The notes beneath the pieces are model-generated. The model did not search any database. It was not told the origin of the DNA and saw only the letters and a program-made list of their open reading frames with translations. DNA of 8,627 nt from an uncultured Eubacterium sp. (GTDB taxonomy: Bacteria; Bacillota_A; Clostridia; Lachnospirales; Lachnospiraceae): contig CAOKJJ010000196.1 of NCBI GenBank assembly GCA_948468465.1, positions 1-8,627 of the forward strand. The letters run 5' to 3'. Shown piece after piece: positions 1 through 5,991 of this stretch. Position 1 is the stretch's first letter. Each line of letters starts with the position of its first letter. Both the position numbers and the translations under genes were made by a program.

Positions 1-73
1 CCACCTGTTCCTGGGTATAATTTTTTGTCAAACGGAATTTTTTTAAGTTTTCACAGAATATAGTCTGCTCCAT
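1..73 (-). CDS. XRE-family helix-turn-helix regulator, N-terminal fragment (cut by window edge)
   Basis: An ATG at 73 reading leftwards opens 24 codons that run off the window. The visible residues begin MEQTIFCENLKKFRLTKN and continue with YTQEQV. The pattern of a short helix with L-K-K-x-R followed by x-T-Q-E-Q-V is the standard beginning of the lambda-repressor/Cro-like (XRE) DNA-binding domain, where the TQEQ segment starts the second helix of the helix-turn-helix. A Shine-Dalgarno GAGGTG lies 7 bases upstream of the ATG, which supports this start. Regulators of this family bind operator DNA as dimers and often repress their own promoter. The rest of the protein, and so its effector domain and targets, is outside the window. 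The family call is fairly secure from the motif; the role is unknown. Confidence 0.75.
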   Translation of the reverse strand, partial: MEQTIFCENLKKFRLTKNYTQEQV

Positions 74-101
74 ATCTCATCACCTCGAAATTTATTTTTT
101 T

Positions 102-124
102 AGAAGCTTCTGAATCAGATTATA
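102..124 (-). promoter_or_regulatory. Putative promoter -10 box and palindromic operator of the XRE regulator gene
   Basis: Reading leftwards, a perfect TATAAT lies at 124-119. The matching -35 position (about 147-142, TTACCT) is a poor fit, so the promoter would be weak or activator-dependent. Immediately downstream, where transcription should begin, is the perfect 10-bp palindrome AGAAGCTTCT (102-111). A palindrome over the start point of an XRE regulator gene is a plausible autoregulatory operator. The -10 match and the palindrome are seen in the sequence; the function is inferred. Confidence 0.4.
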
Positions 125-151
125 GTAAAAAATAAAAAAGAAGGTAATGTC

Positions 152-430
152 TTATTTTGTGAGCGGTATCGCAAAATTTGTATAGTCATAACCAAACTGA
201 CGTGGTTTGAGATACGATTCACAATTCTTTTACCAGACATCCAGATATATTTTATTGCAATGCTGCCTGGCGATGTTTTCTGCTTCATCCAATAACATAG
301 TAGCTATTTTCTTCCGCCGGTATTTTTCGAATACGATCAAATCTACGATACCCGGAATATTATGGCCGGATATTTACGCAAAGTATATCAATCCTCATAA
401 TCCTGCCGATTACCTGCCCCAGCAAAAAGG
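152..430 (-). pseudogene. Decayed GNAT-family N-acetyltransferase
   Basis: Read leftwards, the frame from 373 to 233 gives 47 codons without a stop, including IPGIVDLIVFEKYRRKKIA followed by a helix and then NKIYLDVW. This is the centre of a GNAT fold: strand beta4, the acetyl-CoA pyrophosphate-binding loop at the start of helix alpha3, and strand beta5. The frame is closed by TAA at 374-376 just before this core and by TAA at 230-232 just after it. Beyond the second stop the same frame stays open to a TAA at 152-154. A typical preceding strand, GQVIGRIM (419-396), is present but in a different frame, so at least one frameshift has occurred. In the binding loop, the usual R/Q-x-x-G-x-G/A reads RRKKIA, with Lys in place of the first Gly. 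No start codon with a ribosome site leads into the core. The right-hand limit is approximate. Substrate cannot be told. Confidence 0.65.
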
Positions 431-480
431 CAGTTATTTAAATAGCTGCAAAAAAAAATGCATTTCCTCTTTACGATTCC

Positions 481-509
481 TTTACAATCCATTAAAATAG
501 AAGTAGAAT
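481..509 (+). promoter_or_regulatory. Sigma-A-type promoter of the cyclophilin gene
   Basis: TTTACA (481-486; 5 of 6 to TTGACA) and TAGAAT (504-509; 5 of 6 to TATAAT) are separated by exactly 17 bases. Transcription would start near 516, leaving a leader of about 35 bases before the ATG at 551, with the ribosome site AAGGAG at 538-543. It is the best promoter match ahead of this gene. It lies at the right-hand end of the acetyltransferase remnant on the other strand. Confidence 0.6.
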
Positions 510-550
510 AGAATTAATAAAGCAGAACGATAAACAGAAGGAGAACAAAC

Positions 551-1072
551 ATGGCACAAAACCCAATCATAACCATTGAAATGGAAAACGGCGATATTTT
601 AAAAGGTGAATTATATCCTGACATCGCCCCGAATACAGTAAATAATTTTATCAGCCTGATTCAAAAAGGATTTTACGACGGCGTCATTTTTCACCGTGTC
701 ATTGAAGGTTTCATGCTTCAGGGCGGGGATCCTGAAGGCACTGGCATGGGCGGCCCGGATTATTGTATTAAAGGGGAATTTACACAAAACGGTTTTGAAA
801 ATAACCTGGCTCATGATCCTGGCGTTTTGTCTATGGCCCGCACAATGGCGCCTGATTCCGCCGGTTCCCAATTTTTTATCATGCATAAAAAATCTCCGCA
901 TTTGGATGGTCTTTATGCAGCATTTGGCAGGATTACAGAAGGTATGGACGTCGTTGAAAGAATCGCGTCTGTCCCTACGGACGCAAACGATCGGCCAATG
1001 GAAACACAGCGAATGAAAAAAGTAACGGTAGATACTTTCGGCGTGGACTATCCGGCACCGGAAACCTGTTGA
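551..1072 (+). CDS. Cyclophilin-type peptidyl-prolyl cis-trans isomerase
   Basis: The 173-residue product is a bacterial cyclophilin, which speeds cis-trans isomerisation of X-Pro bonds and so helps protein folding. The family signature is complete: FHRVIEGFMLQGGDP at residues 47-61 carries the catalytic Arg49 with Phe54 and Gln57, SQFFI at 106-110 supplies the hydrophobic pocket Phe109, and LDGLYAAFG at 118-126 closes the active site. Leu118 and Tyr122 stand where eukaryotic cyclophilin A has Trp and His, as is common in bacteria. There is no signal peptide or membrane segment, so it should be cytoplasmic. The length is usual for a single-domain enzyme. The start is supported by AAGGAG 7 bases upstream. 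No intrinsic terminator is visible before cheC 141 bases downstream, so some read-through into cheC is possible. Confidence 0.96.
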   Translation: MAQNPIITIEMENGDILKGELYPDIAPNTVNNFISLIQKGFYDGVIFHRVIEGFMLQGGDPEGTGMGGPDYCIKGEFTQNGFENNLAHDPGVLSMARTMAPDSAGSQFFIMHKKSPHLDGLYAAFGRITEGMDVVERIASVPTDANDRPMETQRMKKVTVDTFGVDYPAPETC

Positions 1073-1137
1073 TTCTGACAGCGCTGCCAGCGTGTGTTTG
1101 AAAATGCTTTGATTTTGCAGACATGCTCTGGCTCCAG

Positions 1138-1195
1138 GCCTTGCAGCTGCTTGTAAGGCTCATACACGAACAGTACAAAATAGCGGCACTGCCGC
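1138..1195 (+). other. Two hairpins in the cheC leader
   Basis: GCCTTGCA (1138-1145) pairs with TGTAAGGC (1152-1159) across a 6-base loop, with one G-T wobble. A second short hairpin, GCGGC (1183-1187) with GCCGC (1191-1195) and a 3-base loop, ends 7 bases before the AGGAGG ribosome site. Neither is followed by a T-tract, so they are not intrinsic terminators. A weak promoter pair, TTGTAA (1151-1156) and TACAAA (1174-1179) with 17-base spacing, overlaps the first hairpin. The structures are visible in the sequence; any regulatory role is speculative. Confidence 0.3.
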
Positions 1196-1213
1196 GGATA
1201 AGAGGAGGAAGAA

Positions 1214-1843
1214 ATGGCTTATACGAAAATCGACGAGTTTAGTTCCATGCATCTGGATGTACTGAGAGAAATTGGAAATATCGGTTCCGGTAATGCGGCT
1301 ACCGCACTGGCATCCTTGCTCAATACAGTTGTTGACATCGAAGTCCCGGTCATCAGCCTGATCAGCTATGCAAAAGTAGCGGATTACCTGGGCGGAAAAG
1401 ATACGAAGGCGCTCGGTATGACTGTCGCTTTGGAAGGCGATATCCACGGCTGCATGCTGGAAGTCGTACATCTTGACTTTGCAAAAAAACTGATTAACAC
1501 ATTTTATCCAAAAGATATTGCAGATCTGACCAAAATTGATGATATGGATATTTCAGTCGTCCGCGAAATGAGCAATATTACAACTGCGGCATATGTGAAT
1601 TCCATTGCTGCCATGACACAGCTGTATATCAATATCCAGCCGCCAGACAGTTATTGCGATAATGTCTCTGCTCTTGTCTCCATTCCGGCTGAAAAATTAT
1701 CCCGTAGTTATGATGAACCGGTTTTGTATATTGATGAAAAGCTGCACATCGGGGATACCGAAATGAACAGCGGACTGATACTGGTGTTAGATTCCAAATC
1801 CATCCAGATACTTTTCAAAAAACTGGGTATGCCATATTTATAA
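1214..1843 (+). CDS. cheC: CheC, CheY-phosphate phosphatase of the CheC/CheX/FliY family
   Basis: The 209-residue protein has both pseudo-symmetric active-site helices of CheC. The first is E19-I-G-N22-I-G-S-G-N-A-A; the second is S114-V-V-R-E118-M-S-N121-I. In this family each Glu/Asn pair positions water to hydrolyse the aspartyl phosphate on CheY. Both pairs are intact, so two functional sites are predicted, as in full CheC rather than degenerate relatives. Length matches the family (about 200-210). There is no signal peptide or membrane segment; it acts in the cytoplasm. AGGAGG at 1203-1208 lies 5 bases before the ATG. CheC usually sits beside cheD in a flagellar operon; here it stands alone, downstream of the cyclophilin gene and convergent with a chemoreceptor gene. 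A CheX-like role cannot be fully excluded, but the two-motif layout favours CheC. Confidence 0.92.
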   Translation: MAYTKIDEFSSMHLDVLREIGNIGSGNAATALASLLNTVVDIEVPVISLISYAKVADYLGGKDTKALGMTVALEGDIHGCMLEVVHLDFAKKLINTFYPKDIADLTKIDDMDISVVREMSNITTAAYVNSIAAMTQLYINIQPPDSYCDNVSALVSIPAEKLSRSYDEPVLYIDEKLHIGDTEMNSGLILVLDSKSIQILFKKLGMPYL

Positions 1844-1844
1844 G

Positions 1845-1873
1845 ATCACTGCAGCCAGATCTGCTGCTGTGAT
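1845..1873 (+). other. Imperfect hairpin directly after cheC
   Basis: ATCACTGCAGC (1845-1855) and GCTGCTGTGAT (1863-1873) pair over 11 positions with one mismatch and a 7-base loop. It begins one base after the cheC stop codon and abuts the longer terminator hairpin. It has no T-tract of its own, so it may stabilise the transcript end rather than stop transcription. Confidence 0.4.
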
Positions 1874-1874
1874 G

Positions 1875-1916
1875 ATGAAAAAGTGCATCAAACACATATT
1901 TGATGCACTTTTTCAT
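1875..1916. terminator. Bidirectional intrinsic terminator between cheC and the chemoreceptor gene
   Basis: Positions 1875-1892 (ATGAAAAAGTGCATCAAA) are perfectly complementary to 1899-1916, with the 6-base loop CACATA. This gives an 18-bp stem containing a run of five T at the 3' side in either direction. It lies 31 bases after the cheC stop and about 84 bases after the chemoreceptor stop, exactly where two convergent genes need a shared terminator. Confidence 0.85.
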
Positions 1917-1999
1917 ATTTATTTGAAGCTGTTGTGAAATCACTTGTGCAATCTGCCAAAGAGCAACTATACAAATGATCCTGCGGCAGTTTTTTATCC

Positions 2000-3646
2000 T
2001 TAACTTTTTACACGAAACATACTGATTAGTTTCTTTAACAGCTTTGCCTGGGAACTGAGCTGTTCGCTTGTAGCCGCGCTCTGCTGGGCCGTTGTGGAAT
2101 TTGTCTGCACAACTTGTGAGATCTGGCTGATGCGGTCCTGTACTTGTGCGATATGATCCGCCTGCGTACGGGATGCGTCTGCGATAACATTTGTAGAATC
2201 TACAATTTCGCTGACGCCAGATACAGCCGTTTCCAACTGGCTGGCTGTCGCGCTGGCAATCCGGGAACCATGTTCGACTGCTGCGATCGAGCGTTCAATC
2301 AGTTCGGAGGTATTTTGGGATGCCGCCGCGCTTTGTCCGGCCAGTTCACGTACTTCTTCCGCAACAACGGCAAAGCCTTTGCCCGATTCACCGGCTCTGG
2401 ATGCTTCCACAGCAGCGTTCAGTGCAAGTATATTTGTCTGCGACGCGATCGTTTCTATTGTTTTAATAATTTTTCCGATTTCATTGGAACTGTCACTGAT
2501 TTCCTGCATCGCCTGTATCATTTCCTGCATCTTTTGATTGCTTTCATACAGCTGTCCGCCGACATCATCTACTTTTTGCCTTGCCTGCTGCGCGTTGGCT
2601 GCTGTTTCTTCTACCTGTTTTGAAATATTACGTACCGTTTCTTCCAGTTCTTCGACTGCGCCAGCCTGTTCCGCGGCGCCCTGGCTAAGCGCCTGGGAAC
2701 CTGCCGCCATCTGTCTGGAGCCGCTGGATACATGTTCTGAACTCTCCACAATCTGTGACATCGTACTGTTTAATCTGTTTAAAATATCATCTAACGAATT
2801 TTTTATAGAAGCAAAGTCTCCGACATAGTTTTGCGTTGTGCTCGTTGACAGATCTCCTTTTGAAATGGATTCCAGTACGTTCGCAATCTCACCTATGTAT
2901 CCTTTTAGCCGGCGAATCGTATTTTCGAATATTTCCGCCAGCAAGCCAATCTCATCCTTAGAACGAATGCCTGCTGTCAGTTCCTGATGGCTGCCAAGCC
3001 CCAGATTCCCCTGTTCCATCGTATGTGCTAACTGCGTCAGTTTTGAAAGCGGGCGTGAAACTACCCGATATATAAAAACAGACATAAAAATAATACTGAT
3101 GATAAGCATTCCCAGTTCCGCCAGAACAGATATGACCATCGTACGGTTCATCTGTGCATAAGCATCCTGTAAGGATATCCCGGCAAAAATAAGTCCGTCA
3201 ATCTGTCCGTTTTCATCTTTGGTCGGCACATAAGAGCAGACATGCTCCACCCCTAAAATGGACGCGTTTCCTACATAGGACTTTCCCTCTTCCAGTACAA
3301 TCTGCGCCAGTTCTTTTGACAATTTTGTCCCTACCGCACGTTCTCCGTCCTGCTGAATGGTTGTATATACACGCTCATCCCCATGAAAAATCGTAAATTC
3401 ACAGCCAAGCAGCTCTTTTAATTCGTCCAGTACCACTGTCCGGTCCGGCGGCCCTACGTATCCGTCCAGTTCATATGCAAGCATATTTGTGCCGCTGACA
3501 CACTGCTTACGCAGCATGCTGATTGTCAATTTGTTGAACATGGCAACACAGATGCCTACTACAACCGAAATGCTCAGTATCAGCAGACAGCCTACTACCA
3601 GATTTACTTTGTTTCCAAGATGCCGTATTTTCTTTTTGTTCTCCAT
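2000..3646 (-). CDS. Methyl-accepting chemotaxis protein with single extracellular Cache-like domain
   Basis: This is a transmembrane chemoreceptor of 548 residues. It senses a ligand outside the cell and controls CheA through CheW. Order of parts: short basic N-terminus, membrane helix at about 16-38, extracellular domain at about 40-168, second membrane helix at about 170-195, HAMP from about 197, a second HAMP-like helix pair to about 295, then the long helical signalling domain. The extracellular segment has a [13 protein letters not shown] strand and an AVGT turn, then YVG and [18 protein letters not shown], which suits a single Cache (sCache) fold; the ligand is unknown. The hairpin tip is canonical: [18 protein letters not shown] followed by [14 protein letters not shown]. 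No C-terminal CheR/CheB-docking pentapeptide is seen. A GTG at 3679 would add 11 residues, but its AGGAG abuts the start codon with no spacing. The ATG at 3646, with GAGG 9 bases upstream, is preferred. Confidence 0.94.
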   Translation of the reverse strand: MENKKKIRHLGNKVNLVVGCLLILSISVVVGICVAMFNKLTISMLRKQCVSGTNMLAYELDGYVGPPDRTVVLDELKELLGCEFTIFHGDERVYTTIQQDGERAVGTKLSKELAQIVLEEGKSYVGNASILGVEHVCSYVPTKDENGQIDGLIFAGISLQDAYAQMNRTMVISVLAELGMLIISIIFMSVFIYRVVSRPLSKLTQLAHTMEQGNLGLGSHQELTAGIRSKDEIGLLAEIFENTIRRLKGYIGEIANVLESISKGDLSTSTTQNYVGDFASIKNSLDDILNRLNSTMSQIVESSEHVSSGSRQMAAGSQALSQGAAEQAGAVEELEETVRNISKQVEETAANAQQARQKVDDVGGQLYESNQKMQEMIQAMQEISDSSNEIGKIIKTIETIASQTNILALNAAVEASRAGESGKGFAVVAEEVRELAGQSAAASQNTSELIERSIAAVEHGSRIASATASQLETAVSGVSEIVDSTNVIADASRTQADHIAQVQDRISQISQVVQTNSTTAQQSAATSEQLSSQAKLLKKLISMFRVKS

Positions 3647-3655
3647 TTTCTTTCG

Positions 3656-3659
3656 CCTC
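3656..3659 (-). promoter_or_regulatory. Ribosome site deciding the chemoreceptor start
   Basis: GAGG at 3659-3656 lies 9 bases ahead of the ATG at 3646. The alternative AGGAG at about 3680-3684 directly touches the GTG at 3679 and leaves no room for ribosome spacing. The choice is modestly secure, and the 11 extra residues would simply lengthen the basic cytoplasmic leader. Confidence 0.5.
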
Positions 3660-3711
3660 AGAATCCTATTTATTTTCACTCCTGTGTCAATCTATCTATC
3701 CATACACAAAA

Positions 3712-3739
3712 GGACAGATAAGATACCGCTTTATCTGCC
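3712..3739 (-). terminator. Hairpin with T-tract ending the LRR operon
   Basis: Reading leftwards, GGCAGATAA (3739-3731), a 9-base loop, and TTATCTGTCC (3721-3712) form a 9-bp stem with one bulged T, followed by TTTTGTGT. It lies 43 bases after the stop of the small membrane-peptide gene and before the chemoreceptor gene, so it fits an intrinsic terminator of moderate strength. The same stem contains the -10 element of the proposed chemoreceptor promoter. Confidence 0.5.
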
Positions 3740-3757
3740 CTTCTGTATTTCTATTTG
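3731..3757 (-). promoter_or_regulatory. Candidate sigma-28 (SigD/FliA-type) promoter of the chemoreceptor gene
   Basis: Reading leftwards, CAAA (3757-3754), 15 bases, then GCAGATAA (3738-3731) compares with the flagellar sigma-factor consensus TAAA-N15-GCCGATAA: 3 of 4 in the first part, 7 of 8 in the second, spacing exact. Transcription would start near 3724, about 78 bases before the ATG. Chemoreceptor genes are a classic target of this sigma factor. The match is seen; its use is inferred. No better sigma-A pair was found in the gap. Confidence 0.45.
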
Positions 3758-3781
3758 CACATCACCATTTCGGGTATTTGA

Positions 3782-3910
3782 TTACCATTCATCTGCCGAC
3801 TCATCATCTACAACTGCCGCCACTGTACCAGCGACTGAAGCCGACACCGTAACTACTACCGTAATAATAACAAGCAGCAAGATCAATGCTAAAAATACAA
3901 TAATGCCCAT
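3782..3910 (-). CDS. Small hydrophobic membrane peptide of 42 residues, function unknown
   Basis: An ATG at 3910 reads 42 codons to TAA at 3784-3782. A strong GGAGG (3923-3919) sits 8 bases upstream and an in-frame TAA lies directly before the ATG, so the start is unambiguous. Residues 3-34 are uncharged and almost all hydrophobic: an Ile/Leu/Val-rich half (IIVFLALILLLVIITVVV) followed by a small-residue half (TVSASVAGTVAAVV), long enough for one membrane helix with an extension. The tail DDESADEW is acidic, with five negative charges and no lysine or arginine anywhere. It begins 31 bases after the stop of the upstream LRR gene on the same strand and precedes the proposed terminator, so it is probably the last gene of that operon. 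I do not recognise a family. It could be a membrane partner of the secreted LRR proteins or an unrelated small membrane protein. Confidence 0.7.
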   Translation of the reverse strand: MGIIVFLALILLLVIITVVVTVSASVAGTVAAVVDDESADEW

Positions 3911-3941
3911 TTATTCATCCTCCGATGCTTCCTGATTAGAT

Positions 3942-5972
3942 TTATGGTTTTTTTACAACTTTTGCTTTTCTGCTCATTCCACCATCCAAAAGCAATGAAC
4001 GATAGGAAGAGATCAGCCCTCTTGTCGGAACATATACTTTCAAAGATGTTTTTGTCTTTTTAAACGCATAGTTGCTGACATTCACCAGACTTTTCGAATT
4101 AATTACCACCTTTTCAAGTTTCGGACAGTTATAAAACGCATAATGCTCAATCGAACGCATTTTTGTGCCAAGCGTGATTTTTTTCAAAAACCGATTGCCG
4201 CGGAATGCGTTTGCGTTAATACAGGTAACCGAGTATGTCCGTCCGCCGTAGGAAATCGTATTTGGAATTACGACATTGGTTACAGACTCATCTACAAGGC
4301 TCATCACGCGGACCCGTTTATCTGTAATGCTGGATATTTTATATATAATATTTCCAATCGTAATCTGATCGCCTTTTTTCTGTCCCGGATCGGAAGGCTG
4401 ATCGGTATCATCCGTCATAGAAATCAGCCATACCGCATCTACGGTCAGATCAGAGTTTACTCTTTTGTAGTTCTCTGTTGACCAGGCAAGACGGTATCCT
4501 TTTCTCGTCCAGTTCGGCGCTGCCGCTTCTGTACCCTCTTCTACGCCTGTTACGACTGATTCTTTGTTATTGGCGGTATCACGAAACGTAACGGTATACA
4601 GCTTCTTCCAGACAGTGCTGATCGTCCGGTTGGAAGTAATGACCGTGCCGGAGTTAAAATCATCCGTCCAGCGCAGTACATATCCTGCCCGTTCCCAGCC
4701 TACCGGCGGGTCAACGGTTTCGCCGCTCATGACTTTTTTCTCAATCGTCTGCTTTGTCTCTGTATTGTAAAATTTTACGGTACATTCGACACTGCGCGTA
4801 ATATTATTCGTAATCGCATACCGTTCCGCTGTGCTTCCGCCCTGGCAGATAATACACAGTCCGCTGCTGCAGTTACGGAATACGTCCGCGCCGATATTAG
4901 TAACCGAATTTGGAATCGTTACATTGCCAAGTCCGCTGCAGTCATAAAAAGCTTTGTCTCCTATTGTGCGCACCGTATTTGGTATCGTAATGGAAGAAAG
5001 CCCTCTGCACCCATAAAACGCCTCATTTCGAATCTGCGTCACATTATCCGGAAATTCTGTTAAAATACCGACCTGTGTACCAGACGGGCAGAAAAGCAGC
5101 ACATTGCTGTTATTGCTTTCTCTGTAATATAATATCCCATTATGCACAAAATATAACGGATTATTCGTAACCTTTACACCATTGGTCAGGCCATCCAGCG
5201 ACTGGCAGTCAGCAAACGCGCCGCCTTCCAACCACGTAACGGTCGAGCCGATTTCAACACTGCTCAAACTGCTGCAGTTCATAAATGCTTCGTTCTGCAC
5301 GGTCTGTACGCCGCCCTGCCCTCTGACTTTTTCTCCAAGCGTAACTCCGGTCAGCGCATTACAGCCGTAAAAAGCCCGGTACTCAATCTCCTCCGCGGCT
5401 ATATATCCGCCTGCCGGACTCAGCTGATCTGATCCTGAATTCGAACCGACATAATCATTGTAATAGGTCTGTATTCTTGACAAGCCTGTACAGTTCGCAA
5501 ATGCTTCCTGTCCGATATATGTGATCGTATCCGGCAGCAGCAGGGAGTTTAATGTCGTACAGCCATTAAATGCCCGGCGCAAAATCCCTCTGACCTTGAC
5601 ATATACACCCGTGTTTGATGAATTATTATTGTCCGAATTATTATTGCCGTTATTATTATTATTGTTATTATTATTATTGTTATTGTCCGGGTCATAAAAA
5701 ATAGTCGTTGGTATTCTTAATTCCCCGTCAACAATCGCATGCGAAGTGTAGCTTTCCACATTGGCAAAATAATCTCTGCCCAAATCGTCTGTCGCATATC
5801 CGGTAAATGTAAAAGTAAGTGTAACATTACCGTCAGCATCTCTAATTGCATAGCTTCCCTGCGGCACTTCTTCTGCAAACGCTTTGCCTGTATGCAGCAG
5901 AAGGCTCATCGCAAACGCCATGAAAAACAGTATGCCAGCGCGCCAGATGCGCATATTTTTGTGATTCTCCAT
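3942..5972 (-). CDS. Secreted BspA-type leucine-rich-repeat protein with poly-asparagine insert
   Basis: A 676-residue exported protein. Residues 1-33 are a signal peptide: basic MENHKNMRIWR, a hydrophobic core, cleavage likely after AFA (33). BspA/Treponema-type LRRs (pattern AF-x-x-C-x-x-L-x-x-I-x-I-P-x-x-V-x-x-I-G) occupy about 125-375, with an island repeat at about 270-300. Residues 97-120 are an Asn-rich run, 12 Asn uninterrupted. Two Flg_new/Listeria-Bacteroides-type repeats follow at about 398-455 and 459-515, each ending in V-W; then a linker, a second LRR block at about 565-648, and a basic tail. No LPXTG motif or C-terminal membrane helix is seen, so it is released or held non-covalently. 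Such proteins are often adhesins or host/matrix-binding factors; no ligand can be named. It lies 19 bases after its paralogue, with GGAGGG 8 bases before the ATG. Confidence 0.92.
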   Translation of the reverse strand: MENHKNMRIWRAGILFFMAFAMSLLLHTGKAFAEEVPQGSYAIRDADGNVTLTFTFTGYATDDLGRDYFANVESYTSHAIVDGELRIPTTIFYDPDNNNNNNNNNNNNGNNNSDNNNSSNTGVYVKVRGILRRAFNGCTTLNSLLLPDTITYIGQEAFANCTGLSRIQTYYNDYVGSNSGSDQLSPAGGYIAAEEIEYRAFYGCNALTGVTLGEKVRGQGGVQTVQNEAFMNCSSLSSVEIGSTVTWLEGGAFADCQSLDGLTNGVKVTNNPLYFVHNGILYYRESNNSNVLLFCPSGTQVGILTEFPDNVTQIRNEAFYGCRGLSSITIPNTVRTIGDKAFYDCSGLGNVTIPNSVTNIGADVFRNCSSGLCIICQGGSTAERYAITNNITRSVECTVKFYNTETKQTIEKKVMSGETVDPPVGWERAGYVLRWTDDFNSGTVITSNRTISTVWKKLYTVTFRDTANNKESVVTGVEEGTEAAAPNWTRKGYRLAWSTENYKRVNSDLTVDAVWLISMTDDTDQPSDPGQKKGDQITIGNIIYKISSITDKRVRVMSLVDESVTNVVIPNTISYGGRTYSVTCINANAFRGNRFLKKITLGTKMRSIEHYAFYNCPKLEKVVINSKSLVNVSNYAFKKTKTSLKVYVPTRGLISSYRSLLLDGGMSRKAKVVKKP
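5613..5684 (-). repeat. AAT/AAC trinucleotide tract encoding poly-asparagine
   Basis: Codons 97-108 of the LRR protein (5684-5649) are all AAT or AAC. AAC falls at the 2nd, 7th and 12th codons, so the tract shows a 15-base period (one AAC plus four AAT). Further short Asn runs, broken by Gly, Ser and Asp, extend to 5613. Such tracts can gain or lose whole units by replication slippage without breaking the frame. Confidence 0.85.
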
Positions 5973-5991
5973 CTTACAATCCCTCCCATCT

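Noticed and set aside
207..500. A 97-codon plus-strand reading frame
   Set aside because: It has no ribosome site and a composition unlike a folded protein, and it lies opposite the GNAT remnant, whose sequence explains the open frame.
1194..1201. GCGGATAA as a sigma-28 -10 element for cheC
   Set aside because: It matches 7 of 8 bases, but transcription would begin at about 1208, inside or after the AGGAGG ribosome site, and the -35 part is poor at the required spacing.
1981..1996. CTGCGGCAG followed by TTTTTT as an intrinsic terminator for cheC
   Set aside because: With a usable loop the stem is only 3 bp; the 18-bp hairpin at 1875-1916 already serves.
2144..2828. Long plus-strand frames rich in Cys, Phe and Ser opposite the chemoreceptor
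   Set aside because: They are antisense shadows of a clearly coding helical gene and show no domain or ribosome site.
3647..3679. GTG at 3679 as the chemoreceptor start
   Set aside because: Its AGGAG directly touches the GTG with no spacing, while the ATG at 3646 has GAGG at 9 bases.
5613..5684. Poly-Asn tract as a phase-variation switch
   Set aside because: The unit is three bases, so slippage keeps the frame and cannot turn the gene on and off.
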